Below, piece after piece: positions 50,226-57,417 of a DNA stretch of 60,417 nt. Where the stretch lies: NCBI GenBank assembly GCA_904374465.1, contig CAJFFY010000016.1, positions 1 through 60,417 on the forward strand. Direction: 5' to 3'. The first letter of the stretch is position 1. Every line of letters starts with the position of its first letter. This DNA is from an uncultured Subdoligranulum sp. (GTDB lineage Bacteria; Bacillota; Clostridia; Oscillospirales; Ruminococcaceae). A model generated the notes under the pieces. That model ran no database searches, was not told the DNA's origin, and saw nothing but the letters and a program-made list of their open reading frames with translations. A program made the position numbers and the translations under genes.

Positions 50226-50711
50226 ATGCAGGAACCAAAACGAAAAATCGTCCGGTTGCCGGACTTCGGCTATGGTGCCGGGGCCTGGTATTTCATCACG
50301 GTATGCACCAAAGACCGCGCCCGTCTGTTAGGGCAGATTGTAGGGGCGGCTGATCAGCCGCCCGTACAGACCTGCCTGAGCGCCATCGGGCAGATTGCCG
50401 CGCGCAATCTGCTGGCCATCCCGGCCCATCTGCCCGGGGCCCGTGTGGAACAGTATGTCATCATGCCGGACCATGTGCATCTGATCCTATCCATCACAGA
50501 CGCGGAAAGGCAGACGGGCGGCGTGTACGCCGCCCCTACGGTCCCCCGGGTGATGAACGCCTGGAAAGGCAGCGTCAGCCGGGCAGCCGGCAGGTCGGTC
50601 TGGCAACGTTCCTACCATGAACACGTCATCCGCGGTCCCCAGGACCTGGCGGAAATCCGGCAGTATATCGAAAACAACCCCCTGCAATGGGTGCTGGACG
50701 GCAAAGCCTGA
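50226..50711 (+). CDS. REP-associated tyrosine transposase (RAYT) between gyrB and gyrA
   Basis: The 161-residue protein is a Y1/HUH transposase of the IS200-related RAYT type. RLPDFGYGAGAWYFITVCTKDR is the typical start, PDHVHLIL carries the HUH metal-binding pair (His83, His85), and EIRQYIENNPLQW contains the probable catalytic Tyr147 within the family phrase YIxNNP. RAYTs are single-copy domesticated enzymes that cut and join REP hairpins carrying a GTAG foot. Two such hairpins lie in frame inside this gene: 50344-50363 (encoding GAADQPP) and 50516-50535 (encoding GGVYAAP). A third follows the gene. Its location inside the otherwise conserved gyrB-gyrA pair is unusual. Confidence 0.9.
   Translation: MQEPKRKIVRLPDFGYGAGAWYFITVCTKDRARLLGQIVGAADQPPVQTCLSAIGQIAARNLLAIPAHLPGARVEQYVIMPDHVHLILSITDAERQTGGVYAAPTVPRVMNAWKGSVSRAAGRSVWQRSYHEHVIRGPQDLAEIRQYIENNPLQWVLDGKA
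50340..50363 (+). repeat. REP hairpin inside the RAYT gene (first)
   Basis: The GTAG foot (50340-50343) is followed by a perfect 20 bp palindrome (arms GGGCGGCTGA and complement). It is translated in frame without a stop. Confidence 0.82.
50516..50539 (-). repeat. REP hairpin inside the RAYT gene (second)
   Basis: A palindrome with arms GGGCGGCGT / ACGCCGCCC and 2-base loop is followed by CTAC (50536-50539), so it is oriented opposite to the first. It too keeps the frame open. Confidence 0.82.
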
Positions 50712-50748
50712 AACGGGCGGCCACGGGGCGGCAGCGGCAAAATGCCCC

Positions 50749-50772
50749 GGGCGACGTGTACGCCGCCCCTAC
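50749..50772 (-). repeat. REP hairpin between RAYT and gyrA
   Basis: GGGCGACGTGTACGCCGCCC differs by one arm base from the second internal REP and is again followed by CTAC. It lies 38 bp after the RAYT stop and about 50 bp before gyrA. Confidence 0.75.
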
Positions 50773-50824
50773 CCACAACCCGGTAAACAAATCCTTCTTT
50801 ACAATCTCCAAGGTGGTACACTGA

Positions 50825-53395
50825 ATGGAAGAAAATATCATTATGGTGCCGGGGTCCGGCACCAAGGTCATTGAGCGCGACGTCAAACAGGAGATCGAGA
50901 CGGCCTTCCTGGACTATTCCATGTCGGTCATCGTCTCCCGTGCGCTGCCCGATGTGCGGGACGGCCTGAAACCCGTCCATCGCCGCATCCTGTACACCAT
51001 GCACGAGCGCGGCAACGACCCGCAGCATCCCTACCGCAAATCCGCCGACACCGTCGGTGCGGTGCTGGGCTCCTACCATCCCCACGGCGACGCGTCGGTG
51101 TATGACGCCATGGTGCGTCTGGCTCAGGATTTCAGCCTGCGGTATCCGCTGGTGGACGGCCAGGGTAACTTCGGTTCCGTGGACGGCGACCCCCCGGCTG
51201 CCTACCGTTATACCGAGGCCCGCATGTCCAAGATTGCCTGTGAGATGCTCACCGACATCGAGAAGGACACCATCGACTGGGACCCCAACTTTGACGAGAC
51301 CAAAAAGGAACCCCACGTGCTGCCCAGCCGGTTCCCCAACCTGCTGGTGAACGGCAGCCAGGGCATCGCGGTGGGCATGGCCACCAACATCCCGCCCCAC
51401 AACCTGCGGGAAGTGGTGGCCGGCATGTCCGCCCTGATGGACAACCCCGACATTGACCTGGCGGGCCTGATGGAATACGTCAAGGGCCCCGACTTCCCCA
51501 CCGGCGGCATCATCATGGGCCGGTCGGGCATCCGGGCGGCCTACGCCACCGGCCGCGGCAAGATCACCCTGCGGGGCCGCGCCGAGATCGTCGAGAAGAA
51601 GAACGGCCGGTATGAGATTCTCGTCACCGAGATCCCCTATATGGTCAACAAGACCCGCCTCATCGAGTCCATCGCCGACCTGGTCAAGGACAAGCGCATC
51701 GAGGGCATCTCGGACCTGAACGACGAATCCTCCAGCCGCACCGGCATGAAGATCGTCATCGAGATCAAGAAGGACGCCAACCCCCAGGTGGTGCTCAACC
51801 AGCTGTACCGCTACACCCAGCTGCAGGACACCGTGGGCGTCATCATGCTGGCGCTGGACGACGGCGTGCCCAAGGTCATGAGCCTGAAAACCGTCATGGA
51901 ACGCTACATTGAGTTCCAGATGGAAGTCATCCGCCGCCGCACCGCCTTTGAGCTGAAGAAGGCCCAGGAGCGGGAACACATCCTGGAAGGTCTGCGCAAG
52001 GCCGTGGACATCGTGGACGAGATCATCGCCACCATCCGCGCCTGCAAGGGCGGCTTTGCGGAGGCCCGTCAGGCCGTCATGGACCGGTTCGACTTCGACG
52101 AGCCCCAGGCCGACGCCATCGTCAAGCTGCAGTTGGGCCGTCTGGCCGGGCTGGAAATCCTCAAGATCGAGCAGGAATTGGGCGAACTGCAGGCCGCTAT
52201 CGCCGATTACAAGGACATCCTCTCCAACGACGAGCACGTCAAGCGGATCGTCAAGACCGACCTGAACGCCCTGGCCGAAAAGTACGGCGACGAGCGCCGC
52301 ACCTCCATCGAGGCGGTGTCCGGCGAGGTAGACATCGAGGACCTGATCCCCGAGGAGACCTGCGTCTATACCCTGACCCACGAGGGCTACATCAAGCGCA
52401 CGGCGCTGGACACCTACCAGGCCCAGAACCGCGGCGGCCGCGGCGTGCAGGGCATGACCCAGAAGGACGACGACTTCACCGAGGAGCTGTTTGTGGGTTC
52501 CACCCATGACTATATGCTCTTCATGACCGACCAGGGCCGGGTTTACCGGTTGAAGGGCTACCAGGTGCCGGAGGGCAGCCGCACGGCCAAGGGCAGCCAC
52601 ATCGTGAACCTTTTGCAGTTGCAGGAGGGCGAGAAGGTCACCCTGATGCTGCAGCAGAGCGCCAAGGCCGACGAGGAAAACACCTACCTGACGATGGTCA
52701 CCCGTCAGGGTCTGATCAAGCGCACGCCGCTGTCCCAGTTCCGCAACATCCGCAAGGCGGGCCTCATCGCCATCGGCCTCAACGAGGGCGACGCCCTGGT
52801 GTGGAGCCACCTGACGGGCGGCGATGATGAGATCATCGTGGCCACCCACGACGGCGCCGCTATCCATTTCACCGAGTCGGGCGCCCGTGCCATGGGCCGG
52901 ACCGGCCACGGTGTGCGGGTCATCAAACTGCGGGAGGGCGATTATGTCATCGGCGCCGGGGTCTGCCGCCCGGGTGCCACCGTGCTCACCATCACCGAGG
53001 AAGGCAAAGGACGCCGCAGCCGCATTGACGATTACCGCATCACCAAGCGTGGCGGTCTGGGTATCCGCAACTATGCCAAGGGCGGTGTGGCCGGTATCAA
53101 GATCGTGGACGAGACCGATGACCTGATCCTCATCAGCGCCAACGGTATCCTGATCCGCATTCATGCCTCCGACATCAACGTTCAGAGCCGCTACGGAAGC
53201 GGTGTCCGGGTCATGCGCCTGGCCGAGGGCGACAAGGTCGCCATGGTCGCCCGCGTGGACCGCGACAACGAGGCAGAAACGGCCCAGGTGGAGGCCGACG
53301 CGTCGGATGACGCCGAACCCACCGACGAGGAATTGGCCGCTCTGGAGGCCGCCGAACGGGCCGACGAGGCCGCTGACGTCCCCGACGACGAATGA
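50825..53395 (+). CDS. gyrA: DNA gyrase subunit A
   Basis: The 856-residue protein has the winged-helix region with catalytic Tyr129 in AAYRYTEARMS, the GyrA start YSMSVIVSRALPDVRDGLKPVHRRILY, and a six-bladed C-terminal beta-pinwheel including the GyrA box-like QNRGGRGVQGM. The quinolone-determining region reads HGDASVYDAMVRLAQ: Ala90 and Ser91, where many Firmicutes have Ser/Thr then Ala. The tail is acidic (DEAADVPDDE). AAGGTGG precedes the ATG. It makes gyrase with GyrB. The RAYT insertion puts 712 bp between the two genes. Confidence 0.98.
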   Translation: MEENIIMVPGSGTKVIERDVKQEIETAFLDYSMSVIVSRALPDVRDGLKPVHRRILYTMHERGNDPQHPYRKSADTVGAVLGSYHPHGDASVYDAMVRLAQDFSLRYPLVDGQGNFGSVDGDPPAAYRYTEARMSKIACEMLTDIEKDTIDWDPNFDETKKEPHVLPSRFPNLLVNGSQGIAVGMATNIPPHNLREVVAGMSALMDNPDIDLAGLMEYVKGPDFPTGGIIMGRSGIRAAYATGRGKITLRGRAEIVEKKNGRYEILVTEIPYMVNKTRLIESIADLVKDKRIEGISDLNDESSSRTGMKIVIEIKKDANPQVVLNQLYRYTQLQDTVGVIMLALDDGVPKVMSLKTVMERYIEFQMEVIRRRTAFELKKAQEREHILEGLRKAVDIVDEIIATIRACKGGFAEARQAVMDRFDFDEPQADAIVKLQLGRLAGLEILKIEQELGELQAAIADYKDILSNDEHVKRIVKTDLNALAEKYGDERRTSIEAVSGEVDIEDLIPEETCVYTLTHEGYIKRTALDTYQAQNRGGRGVQGMTQKDDDFTEELFVGSTHDYMLFMTDQGRVYRLKGYQVPEGSRTAKGSHIVNLLQLQEGEKVTLMLQQSAKADEENTYLTMVTRQGLIKRTPLSQFRNIRKAGLIAIGLNEGDALVWSHLTGGDDEIIVATHDGAAIHFTESGARAMGRTGHGVRVIKLREGDYVIGAGVCRPGATVLTITEEGKGRRSRIDDYRITKRGGLGIRNYAKGGVAGIKIVDETDDLILISANGILIRIHASDINVQSRYGSGVRVMRLAEGDKVAMVARVDRDNEAETAQVEADASDDAEPTDEELAALEAAERADEAADVPDDE

Positions 53396-53400
53396 TCTCG

Positions 53401-53424
53401 GTTCTTTTCTTGCAAGAAAAGAAC
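53401..53424 (+). repeat. Family A palindrome after gyrA
   Basis: Perfect 24 bp palindrome, arms GTTCTTTTCTTG and complement, 5 nt after the gyrA stop, followed by outer arm CAAAAGAACTC. Confidence 0.9.
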
Positions 53425-53620
53425 CAAAAGAACTCTAAACCGGGTACCATTTGCCGGCACGGGAACATCTGCGCCGGAGCCGCAAGGTTGCAAGCTGCCG
53501 GACACCTTGCAAGAAAAGAACCAAAAGAACTCTAAACCGGGTACCATTTGCCGGCACGGGAACATCTGCGCCGGAGCCGCAAGGTTGCAGGCTGCCGGAC
53601 ACCTAGCAAGAAAAAGAACC
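53414..53620 (+). repeat. 97 bp tandem repeat, two copies plus start of a third
   Basis: AAGAAAAGAACCAAAAGAAC recurs at 53414 and 53511, and with one inserted A near 53608, spacing 97 bp. Each unit carries CTCTAAACCGGGTACC, GCACGGGAACATCTGC and GCCGGAGCCGCAAGG. The two copies are almost identical, so the duplication is recent or homogenised. Only the first has a full palindrome; the others keep the right arm. Confidence 0.88.
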
Positions 53621-53641
53621 AAAAGAATTCTAATTAAAACT

Positions 53642-53674
53642 CCCCGCAGGGAATTTTCCCTGCGGGGGATTTTT
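53642..53674. terminator. Intrinsic terminator after gyrA
   Basis: CCCCGCAGGG / CCCTGCGGGG stem with loop AATTTT and a T tract; it lies between rightward family A units and leftward ones (53680-53806). Confidence 0.88.
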
Positions 53675-53679
53675 GTTTG

Positions 53680-53806
53680 GAATTTCTTCGGTTCCTGCTT
53701 GACAGGATGACGGGCCGCTTTTTCCCGGCGTCGGCGCGAAAGCTCCCCTGTTGCTCATAAAGCCCGGTTTGGAGTTTCTTCGGTTCCTTCTTTGCAAAGA
53801 AGGAAC
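53680..53806 (-). repeat. Family A unit in minus orientation
   Basis: A half palindrome at about 53680-53697, then one spacer unit (CGGCGTCGGCGCGAAAGC, AAGCCCGGTTTGGAG), then a perfect palindrome at 53783-53806 (GTTCCTTCTTTG arms) and a duplicated right arm to 53825. The 53396-53892 gap has no gene. Confidence 0.82.
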
Positions 53807-53892
53807 AAAAGCAAAGAAGGAACAAAGACTGGACGGCGGACGGCGGAGGTGTTATGCTGGTTAAAGGATAAAGAGAAAAGGAGTAGGATGGA

Positions 53893-55683
53893 ATGAAAAA
53901 AGAGATAGGATTGTCCGGCGTTGCGGTGCTGTTGGCGGTCTGCCTGGCGGGATGCAGCACGGGCGGACAGGCGGCTGCCACGGCAGAAACCGCCGCGCAG
54001 GACCCATCGGCAGAAACGGTGGCGGCCACGCCGGAACCGGTGGTCTATACCGGGCCGCTGTACGAGGTAACGGCCACCCGGCTGGACGGCAGTGCCCAGG
54101 CCCCGCATTTTGACCAGGTATATCCCGGGAAAAGCCGGGAATCCCGCATCAATTACGGCGGTCTGGTCCTGTGGGAAAACTACCGCGAGAACAACACCCT
54201 GGTGGCGGGCTTCCCGAAATACACGAACATTGGCGGTGCGTCGGGCAAATATGTGTTCACGGACGCCGACTGCAACGAAATACCGTTTGCCCAGAACGAC
54301 GACTATCTGGAATTTCTGGCGGGCTATAACGGGTATCGGCTCTTTTCCTGCGGGCCGGTTTCCGAAGCGGCGCTGGCCCTGTATGACGAAAATCTGCAGC
54401 GGGTCACCACCACCTTGGGGTATGCGCCGGTGACGAGCGGTTACACCAACCTGTTTTATCTGGGCCTGACCAGCGGCTGGCAACCCATGTGGAAGGTGGA
54501 GGGCGACGAATATGGTTTTATGAACCTGTACACCGGGGAATGGCATCCCCTGCCGGATGGCATCATCCCGGCCAGCTCGGGTATGGAGGGCAGCAAGGAA
54601 GCCGGAACCATGGGCGCCAGCTTTTATTCCGACGGGCTGGCCTGGGTGTGCAAGAACGAAGTGTCCCGCATCTACGATGCCAGCAGCATGAACTTTTATC
54701 AGGAATGCCCGGTGATCGGTTTTGTGGACGAAACCGGAAATTTTGCCTTCCGGTTCGATGAACTGGATGCCTTTGCCGGCAAACTGGTGGTGGATGTGAC
54801 CGGCTTTTACAACGGCACCTGCATGGTGGCCGGCCGCCAGGATGATGGCGTCCAGACGGCTGTCGAAGGGGACAACGTGGAAGGCCGGTACGAGGGCCTT
54901 GACCTGGAATTTTTCTACGAAATCGACAAGACGGGCAACATTCTGCGGGAAGTGACCTACGACGACTATGTGGCCTTCCGCCAGAAGATCCTGCCGGCGC
55001 TGGGCATCCGTGACCCGGAACTGGGCAACTATGCGCTGTATCACACCGACAGCATCCAGCTGGCCGACGGGCTGACCCTCTCGGTGGACAATCCCCTCTC
55101 GGCCACGGAGGTGATCCTGGAAGAGGATCTGGGCGGGTTCACGCTGCAGGATTGCAACGGCACCGACTACCCGCTGGACGATTACCTGATCCGCGGTATC
55201 TACGTGGGGGACGACGGCACCGTGCTGATGGAATGCACCGACGCGGTGGAAGCCGCCACCGCTGAAAGCGCCTACCAGGCCGAGCAGTGTACCGCCTGGT
55301 ACAAGCTGAACTATACCTGGATCGCACCGGAAGGCTACCGCGTGCCGGACGGTACACAGAAAAACCTCTCGTCACAGGGGCTGGAAGACCTGTGGGACTA
55401 TGAGGCCGACATCCAGTATGTTCCGGTTTCGCTTCTGCAGGCAGAGGACGTGCATGACCTCGTCCTGACCTTTACCACCCCGGCTTTCACCAGCAGCTAT
55501 ACCGTGCCGGAAGACAGTTTTGAGGATTATTCCGATGTGGCCATCATGGGCCGGACCCTGGGACTGCATATGGCCGTCCTTTCCCAGGAGGAGGTGACCA
55601 TCACCGCCCAGTGGAATGACAGCCAGGGAAATCCCCACCAGGGCGTGTACGACGGAATGCTTTCCCTGAAAGAAACCGCCTGA
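53893..55683 (+). CDS. Large lipoprotein, possibly WG-repeat-like; function unknown
   Basis: The 596-residue protein starts MKKEIGLSGVAVLLAVCLAGC, a signal peptide with lipobox LAGC (Cys21). A Thr/Ala/Glu-rich stretch follows, then a long beta-rich ectodomain with repeated patterns of the kind seen in WG/beta-propeller proteins (GLAWVCKNEVSRIYD, VIGFVDETGNFAFRFDEL, YGFMNLYTGEWHPLPDG). Acidic overall. A Gly/Tyr-rich C-terminal part (VPVSLLQAEDVHDLVLTFTTPAF) may be a separate beta-sandwich. It is probably anchored to the outer face of the membrane. AAAGGAG lies upstream of ATG 53893. It is monocistronic, with a family A palindrome and terminator at its 3' end. Confidence 0.82.
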   Translation: MKKEIGLSGVAVLLAVCLAGCSTGGQAAATAETAAQDPSAETVAATPEPVVYTGPLYEVTATRLDGSAQAPHFDQVYPGKSRESRINYGGLVLWENYRENNTLVAGFPKYTNIGGASGKYVFTDADCNEIPFAQNDDYLEFLAGYNGYRLFSCGPVSEAALALYDENLQRVTTTLGYAPVTSGYTNLFYLGLTSGWQPMWKVEGDEYGFMNLYTGEWHPLPDGIIPASSGMEGSKEAGTMGASFYSDGLAWVCKNEVSRIYDASSMNFYQECPVIGFVDETGNFAFRFDELDAFAGKLVVDVTGFYNGTCMVAGRQDDGVQTAVEGDNVEGRYEGLDLEFFYEIDKTGNILREVTYDDYVAFRQKILPALGIRDPELGNYALYHTDSIQLADGLTLSVDNPLSATEVILEEDLGGFTLQDCNGTDYPLDDYLIRGIYVGDDGTVLMECTDAVEAATAESAYQAEQCTAWYKLNYTWIAPEGYRVPDGTQKNLSSQGLEDLWDYEADIQYVPVSLLQAEDVHDLVLTFTTPAFTSSYTVPEDSFEDYSDVAIMGRTLGLHMAVLSQEEVTITAQWNDSQGNPHQGVYDGMLSLKETA

Positions 55684-55689
55684 TTCCTT

Positions 55690-55713
55690 GTTCCTTCTTT
55701 GCAAAGAAGGAAC
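55690..55713 (+). repeat. Family A palindrome after the large lipoprotein gene
   Basis: Perfect 24 bp palindrome, arms GTTCCTTCTTTG and complement, 6 nt after the stop, followed by outer arm CGAAGAAATTCC. Confidence 0.88.
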
Positions 55714-55729
55714 CGAAGAAATTCCAAGT

Positions 55730-55767
55730 AAAAATCCCATGCAGGAATAATCCTGCATGGGATTTTT
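55730..55767. terminator. Bidirectional terminator between the lipoprotein and permease genes
   Basis: AAAAATCCCATGCAGGA and its complement pair with a 4-base loop, with A and T tracts on both sides. Convergent genes end on either side. Confidence 0.92.
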
Positions 55768-55777
55768 GTTTAGAATC

Positions 55778-55999
55778 TTTCGGTTCTTTTCTTGCAAGGT
55801 GTGCGGCAGTCCGCAATCTTGCGGCTCCGGCGCGGATGTTCCCGTGCCAATACTTGGTATCTGGTTTGGAGTTCTTTTGGTTCTTTTCTTGCAAGGTGTG
55901 CGGCAGACCGCAACCTTGCGGTTCCGGCGCGGATGTTCCCGTGCGAGAATTGGTATCCGGTTTGGAGTTCTTTTGGTTCTTTTCTTGCAAGAAAAGAAC
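55778..55999 (-). repeat. Two spacer units and a family A palindrome after the permease gene
   Basis: In minus orientation: perfect palindrome at 55976-55999 (arms GTTCTTTTCTTG), 8 nt from the permease stop codon, followed leftward by two units of about 93 bp, each containing the GGTTCTTTTCTTGCAAGG half and CCGGCGCGGATGTTCCCGTG. These are the reverse complement of the 97 bp units after gyrA, so the same array type occurs on either side of the lipoprotein gene. Confidence 0.87.
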
Positions 56000-56007
56000 A
56001 AGAAAAC

Positions 56008-57417
56008 TCAGTCGTGGCGGATAGCCTCCAGGGCGCTGATCTTGACGGCGTTGTTGGCGGGCAGAATACCCGAAACGAGGCCCACCAGGGTGGCAAAGAC
56101 GAGGGCCGCCAGCATGAGCCAGACCGGGATAACCGAGATGGTGCTGGACATGGCGCCGTACATTCCGCCGCCCAGAATGCCGGACAGATCGATACTCTGG
56201 CCGAACATCGCCAGGATCATGGACAGGTTGTTGAGCAGGAAACTGACCACCAGGCTGATGGCCACCCCGATGACGCCGCCCAGGAACCCGATGCAGGAGC
56301 TTTCCATCAAAAACATCGTGCGGATGTTGTTCAGCTCGCAGCCCAGCACCTTCATGACGCCGATCTCGCGGGTACGCTCATAGATGGCCATCGTCATGGT
56401 ATTGATGATGTTGATGGCCGCCACCAGCAGGGACACCGCGGCCACGCCGCCGAAGATCATCTGGCTGCGCACCACCTGTTTCTGCATCTCTTCCCGCTGC
56501 TGGTTCATGGAATAGGTGTTCTCAAACCCCAGTTCATGGATGGCCTTTTCCACGGCGGGCACGTTGTCCAGGTCGTCCACCTTGACATAGACCTGGTCAT
56601 AGGACGTGTTGTTGTTGGTGATCTTGGCCATCTTGTAATAGGCGTCCTCGATCATCTTCAGGTCCTGGGTGCGCAGGATGATGTTGCTCTGGGTCCACCA
56701 ACCCTTGCTCACGTCCTGCTGGATGTGGCCCACCACGTCCAGCTCCCAGGTCTGGGTCTTCTCGGTGGAGTCCTCCCCCGTCTTGATGGTCAGGGTCATC
56801 TTGTCCTTGTCCACATTGACGAAGGGCTCCACCGGGTTGCCCTGAGCATCGGTCATGCCCTGCCAGCGGTACCGGTTGGGGCTGTTTTCACTTTTGCGGG
56901 AATCATAGAAATTGTAGCCGGTGTAATCGCCCACCAGCACCTGGATCTTGGTGGCCTTCTTGTTGGCGGGGCCGGTGTCGGGCCAGCGCCCCGACGCCAG
57001 CTGAAACCCCATGGGCTCCATGGCCGCGGGGTCCACGCCGGTCAGGGAACTCAGGTCCATCACATACCGGTCGTTGGTGCCCGCCGTCACGCTGCCCTGC
57101 AGGGAATAGGCCGACACATAGGCGGTGGCTGCCACCACATGGTCCAGCTGTTTCAGGTTTTCAATGGCTTTGTCGTCCAGCTTGAGCACCTTGCCGTCCG
57201 CACCCATCGACCGTCCGCCGCCGTAGACCTGAATCTGGGTCAGATCGCCCCAGCTTTTCAGCATCTCGTCGTTGGCCTGGGTCTGGGCAATGCCCAGCGA
57301 GATCATCAGCACCACCATACAGGTGCCGATGACCACGCCGATGAGGGTCAGGGCCGTGCGGCCCTTGCGTCGGGTCAGGTTGCGGGCGCTCAGGACGATT
57401 TCATCAGAGATCTTCAT
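56008..57417 (-). CDS. ABC transporter permease, MacB/FtsX type
   Basis: The 469-residue protein starts MKISDEIVLSARNLTRRKGRTALTLIGVVIGTCMVVLMISLG (first membrane helix), has a large extracellular domain (about 50-345) and then three helices near the C-terminus: VAAVSLLVAAINIINTMTMAIYERTREIGVMKVLG, GFLGGVIGVAISLVVSFLL and WLMLAALVFATLVGLVSGILPA. This is the MacB/FtsX four-helix arrangement, which uses ATP hydrolysis for mechanical work across the membrane rather than ordinary transport. ATG 57417 overlaps the preceding gene by 14 nt. It pairs with the ATPase encoded two genes upstream. Confidence 0.9.
   Translation of the reverse strand: MKISDEIVLSARNLTRRKGRTALTLIGVVIGTCMVVLMISLGIAQTQANDEMLKSWGDLTQIQVYGGGRSMGADGKVLKLDDKAIENLKQLDHVVAATAYVSAYSLQGSVTAGTNDRYVMDLSSLTGVDPAAMEPMGFQLASGRWPDTGPANKKATKIQVLVGDYTGYNFYDSRKSENSPNRYRWQGMTDAQGNPVEPFVNVDKDKMTLTIKTGEDSTEKTQTWELDVVGHIQQDVSKGWWTQSNIILRTQDLKMIEDAYYKMAKITNNNTSYDQVYVKVDDLDNVPAVEKAIHELGFENTYSMNQQREEMQKQVVRSQMIFGGVAAVSLLVAAINIINTMTMAIYERTREIGVMKVLGCELNNIRTMFLMESSCIGFLGGVIGVAISLVVSFLLNNLSMILAMFGQSIDLSGILGGGMYGAMSSTISVIPVWLMLAALVFATLVGLVSGILPANNAVKISALEAIRHD

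Noticed and set aside
53414..53620. CRISPR array at the 97 bp tandem repeats
   Set aside because: Only two near-identical full units; interior sequence is repeated, not unique.
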